Shown: positions 1 to 9,052 of the stretch, piece by piece
How the letters are laid out: each line of letters opens with the position of its first letter
Position numbering within the stretch: the stretch's first letter is position 1
DNA from: Chloroflexota bacterium
Lineage (GTDB): Bacteria; Chloroflexota; Chloroflexia; Chloroflexales; Herpetosiphonaceae
Length of the DNA: 64,000 bases
Assembly (NCBI GenBank): GCA_020161265.1
Contig: JAIUOC010000007.1
Span: 347,793-411,792, forward strand
Direction of reading: 5' to 3'
The notes under the pieces: model-generated
What the model saw: the letters and a program-made list of their open reading frames with translations, nothing else
Database searches by the model: none
What the model was told of the DNA's origin: nothing
Position numbers and translations under genes: made by a program

Positions 1-133
1 TCAGCGGTTTGGCATTCCATTGGCGTTGGCTTTTGGTAAAAATTTGAATCACATGACAGGTCGTGGCTTGCGCTCGCTCAAAGGCGGTCTGCAACCCACC
101 AACGGTTGAAACATGCGCTCCTAAATTGGGCAT
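1..133 (-). CDS. nfo: Endonuclease IV, N-terminal fragment cut by the window edge
   Basis: Only the first 44 residues are present; the frame is open to base 1. The N-terminus [13 protein letters not shown] followed by [11 protein letters not shown] matches the start of endonuclease IV, a zinc-dependent AP endonuclease of the TIM-barrel fold that cleaves 5' to abasic sites in base excision repair. The GAHVS segment contributes the first conserved histidine near the metal site. The start at 133 has a GGAG about 11 nt upstream. Domain and length beyond residue 44 cannot be judged here. The match is short but the motif is very characteristic. Confidence 0.88.
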
Positions 134-497
134 GGGGTTTCTCGCTCCAAACAAGTGTCGCCTGCAATTATAGCACTTTCAAGCCGTTGTTGAGATTAGG
201 CGTGGGTAATAGTTCATGACAATTTTCATTTTGTAATGCAGACATTAATTCAACAAAAACATCAGCTAGCGATTTACTAAAATTCTAGATCGTTATTCTA
301 TGAAATCAGTTGCAATTGCTGTATTTTGGGCAATTTCCCAGCTTCTAACATTTGAACATATTAATATTTCCTAAAGGTTTTTATTGAAAAATAGTTGACA
401 TTTTATTAAGTACTATTAAGCTTTGGCTTGGAACGTTCCTTTGGCACTTATCACGATAGCGCTATGCTGTGCTGTCTTAATCAACGGAGATTTGGTC
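134..497. other. Intergenic region between divergent nfo and mannanase genes
   Basis: This stretch separates two divergent starts and must hold both promoters. It becomes very AT-rich from about 230. TTGACA at 395-400 and TACTAT at 411-416 are visible but are spaced too closely (10 nt) to be a standard pair, so no promoter is assigned. A Shine-Dalgarno GGAG lies at 486-489. No further open frame is supported. Confidence 0.4.
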
Positions 498-2018
498 ATG
501 TCCCAAGTTCAACGGGTTCCATTGCTGCTGCTTGGCATGTTGGCCTTGCTGATCAGTACAATCCCTACAAGCCCAACGAGCGGTGCAACCACCGCCTACG
601 CCGCCGCCGACCCAGCAATTGCTAGCTACGCCCAAAACGTGATTAATCGCATGGCCCAATACCAAGGCCAATACATCATCAGCGGCCAGCAAGAAGTGCA
701 TTGGGATTCCTCGCGCAAAGATGAAATGTCCAACGCCATCTACAATCGCACAAATCCACGCCAATATCCCGGTTTGCGGGGCTGGGATTTCCCCTTCGGT
801 GGAGCTTACGCCAACGATGCTCAATGGATGATCGATGCCATGATTAGCGATTGGAATAACGCCAAAGTGCTGCCAACTATTAGCCAGCACTGGACACCCT
901 ACGGCAGCCAAGGCAGCAATCATGATGATATGTTTGTACAAGTCAATATCAATAATATGTTTGTTGATGGTACAACTGAGCGTAACCGCTACCTCACTTG
1001 GCGTAGCAACATCGCTGACGATTTGCAAAAACTGGAAAATGCTAGCGTGCCAGTCTTGTGGCGGCCTTATCACGAGGCGGGCGGTGGCTGGTTTTGGTGG
1101 GATAAAACTGGCTCAACTAATTACAAGCGTTTGTGGAATGACCTCTGGGATTATCTGACCAACAGCCGTGGCTTGCACAATTTGATCTGGGTTTGGTCGG
1201 CAGGAACCAAGGGAGTCGGTACTGATTGGTATCCAAGTGGCAAGGTCGATATTCTTGGCCACGATATTTATAACAATAGCTCGGCTGACTATAGCAGTTG
1301 GTACACTGATTTAGCTCGTTTCGACAGCAGCAAGTTACGAGCCTTGACCGAAGTCGATTATATGCTTGATCCAGCAGCATTGAACAATGCACCGTTTGCC
1401 TTTTTTATGACTTGGCATACCGATATGTTTTATCGCAATAGCGATAGCAAAATTCAAAGCGTTTATCAACATAGTAAAACCGTCAATCGCAGCCGCATCA
1501 GCCAATATCTGAATGGGAGTTTGAGTAGTAGTGGAACCAACCCAACCGCTACGCCTATCAGTAGTGGTTCAACGCTCTATAATTTCGAGGGCAGCACCCA
1601 AGGCTGGAGCGCCGCCAATGTCAATGCCGGGCCATGGTCGGTCAACGAATGGGCCGCCAATGGTAGCTCTAGCCTCAAAGCCGATGTGAGTTTGGGCAAT
1701 CGGAGTTACGATTTGAAATTAACTCAAGCCCACAATTTTAGTGGCAAAAGCCAACTCCAAGCTCGCGTGCGCCATGCCGCTTGGGGCAATGTTGGCAGCG
1801 GAATAAGCGCCAAACTCTATATCAAGGTTGGCTCAAGCTGGGCTTGGTACGACGGCGGAGCCGTCACAATTAATAGTGGGGGCACAACCACATTAACTCT
1901 CAACTTGAGTGGCATTGCCAATCTTGGGAGCGTCAACGAAATTGGGGTTAGTTTTAGTTCGCCCACTAATAGCAGCGGCACTAGCGCAATCTACCTCGAT
2001 TATGTCACCTTGCAATAA
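498..2018 (+). CDS. Secreted GH26 endo-beta-1,4-mannanase with C-terminal binding module
   Basis: A 506-residue exported enzyme predicted to cut beta-1,4-mannan. I chose ATG 498 because GGAG lies 8 nt upstream and a signal peptide follows (MSQVQRVPLLLLGMLALLIS, likely cleaved after TAYAA). The catalytic domain of family GH26 (clan GH-A TIM barrel) covers about residues 40-350. WRPYHEAGGGWFWW carries the acid/base Glu near residue 193 and LTEVDYM the nucleophile Glu near 285. A Ser/Thr/Pro linker (about 355-375) leads to a C-terminal beta-sandwich of about 140 residues starting LYNFEG, which I read as a carbohydrate-binding module of uncertain family. A frame running upstream to 423 lacks a ribosome site. 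Confidence 0.88.
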   Translation: MSQVQRVPLLLLGMLALLISTIPTSPTSGATTAYAAADPAIASYAQNVINRMAQYQGQYIISGQQEVHWDSSRKDEMSNAIYNRTNPRQYPGLRGWDFPFGGAYANDAQWMIDAMISDWNNAKVLPTISQHWTPYGSQGSNHDDMFVQVNINNMFVDGTTERNRYLTWRSNIADDLQKLENASVPVLWRPYHEAGGGWFWWDKTGSTNYKRLWNDLWDYLTNSRGLHNLIWVWSAGTKGVGTDWYPSGKVDILGHDIYNNSSADYSSWYTDLARFDSSKLRALTEVDYMLDPAALNNAPFAFFMTWHTDMFYRNSDSKIQSVYQHSKTVNRSRISQYLNGSLSSSGTNPTATPISSGSTLYNFEGSTQGWSAANVNAGPWSVNEWAANGSSSLKADVSLGNRSYDLKLTQAHNFSGKSQLQARVRHAAWGNVGSGISAKLYIKVGSSWAWYDGGAVTINSGGTTTLTLNLSGIANLGSVNEIGVSFSSPTNSSGTSAIYLDYVTLQ

Positions 2019-2441
2019 CCCAGATTCGGGTACTATGGCCATTTGGTGAAAACGGCCCTAACACGAAATGGCGGCAGCAGGCTACGTGTGCATGTACGAC
2101 GCGGCTGCCGCCACGAATCAACTGAAGCGCCAGTTCTCAGGCCTATATCACAGAAGTTTTAGATCTCTTTGCGGAATACTATGCCTCATCAAAACTTGCC
2201 CCAACCGCCATGCCAAAACCGCCTTGGCGCTCTCCAACTACATACCGATTGACCGTTTTCTCACATGAAGAATCAGTAAAAATCGCCGAAACGATCAACG
2301 ATTGCACGTCGTATCACCTGCGCTACGCCAACCACACCACATCATGCCGCTCTATGTCGCGCTCATCCTCCTTCGGCGCATGATCGTAGCCTCCCACCCT
2401 ACTATGGGGTGTATTCATCCAAACCATAGAAAGGAGTCTGC
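2019..2441. other. Intergenic region with hairpin and an unrecognised open stretch
   Basis: After the mannanase stop there is a 23-nt arm at 2039-2061 that is the inverted partner of 6644-6666 (20 of 23 positions). It may be a terminator or the end of an inserted block. Bases 2126-2383 are open in one plus frame for about 85 codons without an early start or ribosome site; the inferred peptide (containing LTVFSHEESVKIAETIND) resembles nothing I can name and may be a decayed gene. AAGGAG at about 2430-2435 serves the next gene. Confidence 0.4.
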
Positions 2442-5400
2442 ATGATCCACAACCGGACGTTGAGCACCGTGATCCGCACCCTCGCTTGGCTCATTCCAGC
2501 CGTCGGTATTCTGCTCACCCTTGCCTCAGTATCTGCGAGGCAGGAGCCTATCGTTTCCACAAAGCTCCAAACTCAGCCGCTCCCGCCCAACCAATTTCTC
2601 TACAAAGAATTCACCAACGCCACGACATCCACCCTTGCCCTTGCTGGCAGTGCATCGCTGGTTTCCGAAGAAGGGGTTATTCGACTTACCAATGATATCA
2701 CCCCTGCACAGGCCGGATCAATGTGGTATCGAACGAAACAGCAGGTCAGTGATGGGTTTGATACCACCTTTGATTTTCAGATTACAAAAGCACCATCATC
2801 AACGGAGCAGGCCGATGGATTAGCCTTCGTTATCCACAATGATCCACGCGGGATCGCCACCGTTGGCACGAGCGGCTGTGAATTGGGATATGGGTCGATC
2901 GCCCGTGGACTGGCCGTTGAGTTCGACACCTACTCGAATAGCAATCCCCGTCCATGTAAGCAAGCGCGTGATCCGAATGGAAATCATGTTGGTATTCTTA
3001 CCGGTAAAACAGGAGTATTGCATTCTTATCATGTCGCTGGTGCAAACTTAGGAACTCGGATGCTGCCCGATAGCAATAAGTTGAGGGACGGATTTCATAC
3101 CGCACGGATCAGCTATCTCGTCGAGGAGCATGCGCCAACGGGTGTCTTGCAGGTCTACATTGATGATATGATCACCCCGTTCCTCACCACAACCCTCAAC
3201 CTCTCCGAAACCCTTGGTCTCAGCGATGGTCGCGCATGGGTTGGCCTCGTCGCAGGGACAGGAACCATCCTCTCGACCCATGATATTGGCAATTGGTTTT
3301 TTGTCGATCAGTGGGATCTATCGTGCGCTACCTATGATTTCGTGCGTGCCCGTGAGGCCGCCCAAGGGTTTATCCCTGATCCGTATCCGAGCGGTGCTTC
3401 ATGGCCATTAGAAGGCCAAAGTTGGATCAGTGTGGCTGGGCGGCTTGGGATATCACGGGGGATTATCAACCATGGTATGCCAATCCTTGCCCCAACCGAT
3501 CTGATCGATCAGCGCTTACGCCGTCTGATTCAGCAACACCGCCCGATTCGCGCCATTCCCCTCGAATTTACCTGGACGGATCAGGCAGGCAACGCTCCAA
3601 ACGCGACCGATCAATTGCATGTTAGCTTTGACCTCAAGGTTGGCAATCGGCTCATCTCCGGCAGCCAGGTGCTCAGCGTTCTCGATACGTCGGATCAGGA
3701 TGGGAGATTTAAGATCCGCATCCCACTCAATGAGATGGATATTCCCACAGCCATCAAACCGACAGGCTTGCGGGTCATCCTCCAGAGTAGCAATTCAAGT
3801 CATGCCCTACGGCTCCATTCGACTGGAGTTTGTCTTGATGCAGGCGTACCCGATCGGCCCGGGGTTGTTCCACCAGGAGGGCGCGAAGCATGCGCCAACC
3901 TGCAAGCATATCTGAAAACCCGCAGACAGCCGTTTGGCCCGAATGGGGTAGCATCCCAACCAGAACTCTTTGCATCCACCACAGATAAATACATCCGGTT
4001 AACGCCCTTTCCCGACTATAGCATTGGCGTAAAAGATTACCCAACCAGCATGACGTTTCATACGGTTCCCCCGGGCCACGTCGTTGTTCCCTGCGCCTTC
4101 ACCAAACGTGGAGCATTCTATAATCCGACCGCGCCGACCATCCCCATTGTGCGATTTACGGCGTTAGGCAACGATCCCCATTGGCGTGAAAGCCTCATCT
4201 TACTCAACTATGCTGCCTATTTTTCCCGAACGCTAACCAACTGGTGTGCCTTTGGGGATACCGTTTATCCCGACATGGATGATCGTGCGCACACAACCAA
4301 ATTTACACCAGGCTATAATGTCCCTGCCCCACGCTATAAGTGTGCACCGACGAGTATTATCCATACGGGTCGTAACGATGGCCCGTGTGGCACGTTCGTC
4401 GGATCACTCTTTCGGGCCATGGGCTATTTTAATGTTCAGTCCTTCGCGGCAAATATTCATTCGCCAGGGGTGCTCTCCGCGCTTGGCAACCTCTATTATG
4501 GGGCGATTGGCTATAACCGCCATGCCTTAGCCAATGAAAACTATTATGCGCCCGTTCCAAACCCCTTAGTCCGCGTTGACACCATGGAGTCCGAACGCTA
4601 TTATACACAGATCGTCCAGTTTGAGGGCATTCGGGTCTATCCCCACCTTAATAATGAGCGAATGTACGATACCCCTAACGATGAAACAGACCCCTATCAG
4701 ATTTCCTGGGGCTGGTGGTGGAATGATACGGTGAATCCGGGGATACCCATTGCAGAAATTGTTCCTGCGCCTCAAGATAAAACGCCAGTCAGTGATCCCT
4801 TGATGCAATGGCGAATGATCAAACCGGGCGATATCGCGATTACCGTGGTAGAACGAACTGAGGATGTTGATCTCGATCTCCATATCGCGATCGTTGTTGG
4901 CTGGGGGCCACAACAATTCACGCCGAATGCCTGGCGTGGCGAGAATCTGCATCCAACCTATCAGCCTTGGATGAATAATGGCGGTAACTATGCCTATGTG
5001 CCCTATGTGATGGATCGCTTCTCGCTGCCTGGAACTGGTGAAATTGCTGGCCCACGCCCATTCAATTATCGCATCTCACATACCGCCACCGATTTTTGGA
5101 TTTCCAGTTATTCCATGACCATGACATCGCCTGCTCCTCAAACCACCACCACTTCCATGGATAGTGCTGCAACCCCGGTCAACGAACCGCTCAAGGTTGA
5201 ACAGCCATCAACTACGGTAAAGGCTCCGCCCATTGTCGATCAGGTTAATATCGCTCCCTCGCTTGATTGGAACACCCAAACCCAGCAAATCGCCATCGGC
5301 GGAGCCTTTGGGGTGCGGATAACCGACCCGACCCTCACTCAAGTCGTCACATGGCCAACGATCAGCGGGGTTACCGATCTGGAGTGGAACCATACCGGAA

Positions 5401-6626
5401 CCGCCATTGCCATCGCCGAGGCCGCCCAACAGGTGACGATTCGTGATCAGACCGGTGCGCTGATCGGTGAACTCACCGGGATGCGCAGTATGCCAACCAA
5501 AGTGGCATGGAATCCCAATGATACCCAACTGGCTACTGTGAGCCATGATCCACAGCTGCTCATTTGGAATACCGAATCATGGCGAGTCGAATCGACCATC
5601 ACCTACACCGGAACCGATCGGATTCGCGCCATCGCCTGGAATCCTGAAGAAAACCTGCTTGCAGGCAGTGATAGCCACCAGATCTTCATCTGGGATGCCG
5701 ATGGACTGCTTCAGCAGCGCATTCCGCTTGGCTGGTCACCGCAAGGAACACTTGCCTGGAGCCACGACGGCCAGTCCCTCATCACCGCTGGAGGGCAACA
5801 TTGGAGCATCCAGAATGCAGGGCAGTCGCTCGGTAGTGTGCTACCGTGCAGCGCCGGAACTGATATCAGCAGCATCCTGAACGATGCTACGACGCATATG
5901 CTCAGCATTGGTATTGCCGCCGATGGATTCCATGCCTGTATTCAATCGATCAGCCCAACCGGACAGGTACTACCGATAACTGACCTCGATCTGCCAGTAG
6001 GAATGCCGGCGATCACCGATGGGGCGTGGAATACCGACCAGACCCAGATCGCCCTGATAACTTCGAACGGTATCATCCAGCTCTGGGATCGGAGCACGGG
6101 AACCGTACTCAAAGCGCAGCCACTTGTAGGCATGTCGGTCGAAACCCTGAACAGCACCGTTCGAACTTGTATCCCGCATGATCGAACCCAGATTGCCGTG
6201 CTGCATGCGATCACCCAAGGGAATTTCGTCTCGTTTGTGAGCATCATCCAAGCGCATCATCAGCGTATTGATAGCACATGTGTAGCCTATTTGTCCGCAC
6301 TCGGAGAGGCATTCCAAGTGCATCCACCAACGACACCCACCGTTGAGCCACCCACGCCACAACCAATGACTGGCGTAGCATGGTGTAAGACAAACACCCG
6401 GCGCGGCTGGCTGCTTCGCAATCCCAACCCCTTCCATATACGGATCGGGTGGGGATGGGCAAATCAAGGACTCAGCGAAAACGGGATTATTCTTCCGGCA
6501 GCGCGCGACGGAGTAGCTGGAACATACCCGCTAATTACCCCTATCAATGGCCCGCTTTATGTACAATCAGGAAGCACCACTATCACCATCCCGTGGAAGA
6601 CAAGCGTCACCCGCCAATGTCGCTAA
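2442..6626 (+). CDS. Large secreted protein: L-type lectin, papain/NlpC-like module, WD40-like propeller
   Basis: A 1394-residue protein with a signal peptide (hydrophobic residues 10-30) and AAGGAG before the ATG. Residues about 50-290 read as a bacterial legume-type (L-type) lectin sandwich, with TTFDFQI, DGLAFVIHND, GLAVEFDTY and WVGLVAGTG as core strands. Residues about 640-870 resemble an NlpC/P60 or CHAP papain-like fold: GPCGTFVGSLFRAMG (Cys near 649), KPGDIAI at 794-800 and DLHIAIVVGWG (His near 814) match the Cys, PGD and His landmarks. From about 950 to 1290, LEWNHTG, VAWNPNDTQLATVS, LLIWN, IAWNPEENLLA and IFIWD show WD40-like blades. The end (GVAWCKTN to the terminus) is unassigned. 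Leucine codons favour CTC over TTG, unlike the neighbours, which suggests transfer. The enzyme assignment is inference; glycan binding is likely. Confidence 0.7.
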   Translation: MIHNRTLSTVIRTLAWLIPAVGILLTLASVSARQEPIVSTKLQTQPLPPNQFLYKEFTNATTSTLALAGSASLVSEEGVIRLTNDITPAQAGSMWYRTKQQVSDGFDTTFDFQITKAPSSTEQADGLAFVIHNDPRGIATVGTSGCELGYGSIARGLAVEFDTYSNSNPRPCKQARDPNGNHVGILTGKTGVLHSYHVAGANLGTRMLPDSNKLRDGFHTARISYLVEEHAPTGVLQVYIDDMITPFLTTTLNLSETLGLSDGRAWVGLVAGTGTILSTHDIGNWFFVDQWDLSCATYDFVRAREAAQGFIPDPYPSGASWPLEGQSWISVAGRLGISRGIINHGMPILAPTDLIDQRLRRLIQQHRPIRAIPLEFTWTDQAGNAPNATDQLHVSFDLKVGNRLISGSQVLSVLDTSDQDGRFKIRIPLNEMDIPTAIKPTGLRVILQSSNSSHALRLHSTGVCLDAGVPDRPGVVPPGGREACANLQAYLKTRRQPFGPNGVASQPELFASTTDKYIRLTPFPDYSIGVKDYPTSMTFHTVPPGHVVVPCAFTKRGAFYNPTAPTIPIVRFTALGNDPHWRESLILLNYAAYFSRTLTNWCAFGDTVYPDMDDRAHTTKFTPGYNVPAPRYKCAPTSIIHTGRNDGPCGTFVGSLFRAMGYFNVQSFAANIHSPGVLSALGNLYYGAIGYNRHALANENYYAPVPNPLVRVDTMESERYYTQIVQFEGIRVYPHLNNERMYDTPNDETDPYQISWGWWWNDTVNPGIPIAEIVPAPQDKTPVSDPLMQWRMIKPGDIAITVVERTEDVDLDLHIAIVVGWGPQQFTPNAWRGENLHPTYQPWMNNGGNYAYVPYVMDRFSLPGTGEIAGPRPFNYRISHTATDFWISSYSMTMTSPAPQTTTTSMDSAATPVNEPLKVEQPSTTVKAPPIVDQVNIAPSLDWNTQTQQIAIGGAFGVRITDPTLTQVVTWPTISGVTDLEWNHTGTAIAIAEAAQQVTIRDQTGALIGELTGMRSMPTKVAWNPNDTQLATVSHDPQLLIWNTESWRVESTITYTGTDRIRAIAWNPEENLLAGSDSHQIFIWDADGLLQQRIPLGWSPQGTLAWSHDGQSLITAGGQHWSIQNAGQSLGSVLPCSAGTDISSILNDATTHMLSIGIAADGFHACIQSISPTGQVLPITDLDLPVGMPAITDGAWNTDQTQIALITSNGIIQLWDRSTGTVLKAQPLVGMSVETLNSTVRTCIPHDRTQIAVLHAITQGNFVSFVSIIQAHHQRIDSTCVAYLSALGEAFQVHPPTTPTVEPPTPQPMTGVAWCKTNTRRGWLLRNPNPFHIRIGWGWANQGLSENGIILPAARDGVAGTYPLITPINGPLYVQSGSTTITIPWKTSVTRQCR

Positions 6627-6643
6627 ACGCGGAAAACGCATAA

Positions 6644-6666
6644 TTAGAGCCATTTTTACCAAATGG
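6644..6666 (+). terminator. Hairpin after the lectin/WD40 gene, inverted match to 2039-2061
   Basis: CCATTT at 6650-6655 and AAATGG at 6661-6666 form a 6-bp stem over TTACC, 18 nt after the stop. No T-run follows. The whole 23-nt arm is the inverted counterpart of 2039-2061, so it could alternatively be a terminal repeat. Confidence 0.4.
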
Positions 6667-6707
6667 ACATGCTTACCCCAGATTAATCGTACAGCCCATG
6701 ATCAGGT

Positions 6708-6739
6708 TTGATCGTGGGCTGCTGGCTTTTTGGTATACT
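6708..6739 (+). promoter_or_regulatory. Extended -10 promoter for the membrane protein at 6773
   Basis: TGGTATACT at 6731-6739 is an extended -10 element (TATACT at 6734-6739). The upstream TTGATC at 6708-6713 is 20 nt away, a weak -35. Transcription would start near 6746, which argues for the GTG at 6773 as the translation start. Confidence 0.5.
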
Positions 6740-6772
6740 GCCACAGGTTCGAGTTACCCAACGAGGAATTTT

Positions 6773-8305
6773 GTGGTGGTTGGATTTTTACGGCGCTCAA
6801 ATCGCTGGCTCTGGCTTAGTTGTGGCCTGCTGCTAGGCATTTTTATTAGCTATGGATTGCGCTCTAGTAGCACCTATAGCGATGATTCAATTCAGCATTT
6901 ATTAATTGCGCGGTGGAGTTTCAAGCACCCTGAGTTATTGCTCGATGTTTGGGGTCGGCCAGGTTTTACCATCCCCTACGCTTTAATTAGCCAATTTGGC
7001 TTGGCCGCTGTACACATGCAAAGTGCCATACTTGCGGCAATTATCTGTGGCTTAGCCGCTTATTTAGCAGCAGAATTGGCAGTTGAGTGGTATTGGCTGG
7101 CGGCAATTTTTACAGGCATTCAGCCAGAATTTGCCCGCTTGAGCTTTGCCGCATTAACTGAATTGCCCTGCGCCGCCTACTTGGCAGCAGCGTTGTTGGC
7201 TCAACGTCGCCAAGGCTGGAATACAATGGCCTTGTTCGCAGGCTTGATTCCGCTAGCCCGCTATGAAACGCTCCCCTTGTTAATCTTCTTTGGCTTTAGT
7301 CTGATCAAAGAGCGGCGCTACTGGCAGCTTGGCCTGATGGCTTTGCCGATGCTGATCTGGAATGGTTTTTGGGCAGTGCGCCTCGCTGATTGGACCAACC
7401 TCCTGTTTCCGCTTGATCGAGTATTGTTTCAAAAAGGCGGCAGTGTTGCATTTTATGGCACTGGCCCATGGTGGCATTACATCACGCGCTTGCCAGTGGC
7501 TTTTGGCAGCGTGCCGTTTGCCCTCGCAGTCTATGGTTTTTTGCGTATGCGCTGGAACACGCTGCACTGGTGGACGGTTGGCTATATTGCAATTCTGGCA
7601 ATCAGCTATTGGAAAATTCCAGCAACCCAAATTGCCGGCTATGATCGCCATTTAGCGATTTTAGCCCCGATTATTGGCACATTCAGCGCCTATGGATTGC
7701 AAGCATTACGTCAACCAATTCATCAATCATGGCAGCGTTGGAGCATTCGCGGCGCATTGATCTTGGTGATGATTGGCCTCCTAGGGATGACTTGGATTCG
7801 CTGGACAACCCGTGGAATCATCCTTTACGATAGCTTGTTGAGCATCGGCTTGGTGGCCTTGCTTATGCTGCCCAATATCAAAGCGATATGGCAACAACGG
7901 TTGGCTGGAGCAAGTGTATTGATTGGGCTACTGGGATTATTCATCCGCGTACAGCCATTCAGCATTCAGGATAGCGACCAGCAAGTGCTCAACGCGACAC
8001 AATGGTTTGTGCAAAGTGAGTATCGCGAAAAGTTGGTGCTAGCGGCAATTCCCTGGTTTGCCTATGGTACAGGCATCGATCCATATGATCCAAGCCGTTA
8101 CCAATCGATTACGCCAACAGCGGTTGAACAAGCTCCAGTGGGCAGCATTATGGTCTGGGATTCACGCTTTTCGTGGACGCTGCAATGGCAAACGCCGCGT
8201 AGCTTGCTGGAAAACCCAGCACAATTTCGCTTGCTCAAGCAGTATCATGGAGTCAATAGCAATGGCAACCCATTTGAGCTAGCAATGTATCAAAAAATCA
8301 ATTAA
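6773..8305 (+). CDS. Polytopic membrane protein, glycosyltransferase (GT39/PMT-like) fold
   Basis: About 510 residues with roughly ten hydrophobic segments. I start it at GTG 6773, which has GAGG 6 nt upstream and lies just after an extended -10 promoter; an upstream start at 6698 would lie ahead of that promoter. An early loop containing YSDDSIQHLLIARWSFKHPELLLDVWGRPGF resembles the first extracytoplasmic loop of lipid-linked-sugar glycosyltransferases (ArnT/PMT type), where acidic residues bind metal and donor phosphate; here the DD pair is suggestive. The C-terminal domain ends with a soluble stretch after about residue 420. It sits 12 nt before yaeQ, so the two are probably cotranscribed. 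Family placement is inferred from topology; the acceptor is unknown. Confidence 0.6.
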   Translation: MVVGFLRRSNRWLWLSCGLLLGIFISYGLRSSSTYSDDSIQHLLIARWSFKHPELLLDVWGRPGFTIPYALISQFGLAAVHMQSAILAAIICGLAAYLAAELAVEWYWLAAIFTGIQPEFARLSFAALTELPCAAYLAAALLAQRRQGWNTMALFAGLIPLARYETLPLLIFFGFSLIKERRYWQLGLMALPMLIWNGFWAVRLADWTNLLFPLDRVLFQKGGSVAFYGTGPWWHYITRLPVAFGSVPFALAVYGFLRMRWNTLHWWTVGYIAILAISYWKIPATQIAGYDRHLAILAPIIGTFSAYGLQALRQPIHQSWQRWSIRGALILVMIGLLGMTWIRWTTRGIILYDSLLSIGLVALLMLPNIKAIWQQRLAGASVLIGLLGLFIRVQPFSIQDSDQQVLNATQWFVQSEYREKLVLAAIPWFAYGTGIDPYDPSRYQSITPTAVEQAPVGSIMVWDSRFSWTLQWQTPRSLLENPAQFRLLKQYHGVNSNGNPFELAMYQKIN

Positions 8306-8317
8306 CGAGGAGCATTC

Positions 8318-8860
8318 ATGGCGCTTAGTGCAACGATTTACACGATTAATGTTGATTTAGCCAATGTTGATCGCAATGTTTATGAGCAATTAGAACTGCG
8401 AGTAGCCCGCCAACCATCTGAATCAGCCGAATATATGTTGATGCGAATTTTGGCTTATTGCTTAGAATACAGCGATGGCATCGCCTTCACCCAAGGCGTA
8501 GCGGCTGGCGACGAACCAGCGGTGTGGATTCGCGATTTGACTGGGCAAGTGACTGGCTGGTTTGAGGTTGGTGCGCCTGATGCCGAGCGCTTGCATCGTG
8601 GCAGCAAACGTGCCGGACGAGCGGCGGTATACACCCATCGCGATGTAGCCCAAGTGCTGGGCAATTTCAGCGGCAAAACCATCTTTCAAGCCGAGCAAAT
8701 TCCAGTCTATGCCTTTGATCGGCGTTTTATTGAAAACGTTGCCAACCTGATCGAACGGCGCTGCGATTTAGGAATTTCGCTGACCGAGCAACAACTTTAT
8801 ATTGAAATAGCTGGACAAAGCCTGAACAGCCAAATTGAGGAACATCGGATTAGCAACTAG
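8318..8860 (+). CDS. yaeQ: YaeQ family protein
   Basis: A 180-residue protein matching YaeQ over its whole length: it opens with MALSATIYTINVDLANVDRN, continues with RQPSESAEYMLMRILAYCLE, then DEPAVWIRDLTGQVTGWFEVGAPD and a C-terminal strand-helix pair. YaeQ proteins adopt a PD-(D/E)XK nuclease-like fold; the E. coli member was linked to suppression of RfaH loss, but no reaction is established. The start has GAGGAG 7 nt upstream. The gene follows the glycosyltransferase-like gene by 12 nt and ends before a new promoter, so it is probably the last gene of that transcript. Confidence 0.85.
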   Translation: MALSATIYTINVDLANVDRNVYEQLELRVARQPSESAEYMLMRILAYCLEYSDGIAFTQGVAAGDEPAVWIRDLTGQVTGWFEVGAPDAERLHRGSKRAGRAAVYTHRDVAQVLGNFSGKTIFQAEQIPVYAFDRRFIENVANLIERRCDLGISLTEQQLYIEIAGQSLNSQIEEHRISN

Positions 8861-8884
8861 GCTCAATAATTAGAAGTGTAGGGC

Positions 8885-8913
8885 TTGAAGCAGCCAACAA
8901 CCTTTGTTATACT
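8885..8913 (+). promoter_or_regulatory. Distal sigma-70-type promoter (P1) of the anti-sigma module
   Basis: TTGAAG at 8885-8890, a 17-nt spacer and TATACT at 8908-8913 make a well-spaced vegetative promoter. Transcription would start near 8920, giving a leader of about 130 nt that includes the hairpin at 8953-8970 (GCAGGC, loop TTAAAC, GCCTGC). Confidence 0.55.
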
Positions 8914-8981
8914 CGGCAGAGGCTTAGCATTCGCCCAAGTTGCTGGCTCGATGCAGGCTTAAACGCCTGCAAAAGTCAAGC

Positions 8982-9011
8982 TTGCATAGGCTTATTCGCC
9001 TATGGTATAGT
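8982..9011 (+). promoter_or_regulatory. Proximal promoter (P2) with a palindrome in its spacer
   Basis: TTGCAT at 8982-8987, an 18-nt spacer and TATAGT at 9006-9011, the latter preceded by TGG (extended -10). The inverted repeat ATAGGC at 8986-8991 and GCCTAT at 8998-9003 lies almost entirely between the two boxes, where a bound repressor would block polymerase; as RNA it would be a second hairpin in the P1 transcript. Confidence 0.45.
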
Positions 9012-9052
9012 GAGGGCTAGCACCGTCATTGCGAGCGACGTGAGGTTTCCAA

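Noticed and set aside
395..416. Promoter TTGACA/TACTAT before the mannanase
   Set aside because: Spacing of 10 nt is incompatible with sigma-70 recognition.
477..1073. Minus-strand 198-residue frame
   Set aside because: Shadow of the mannanase gene, which has catalytic motifs and a signal peptide.
8953..9003. Riboswitch upstream of the anti-sigma genes
   Set aside because: Two simple hairpins only; no known aptamer core could be recognised.
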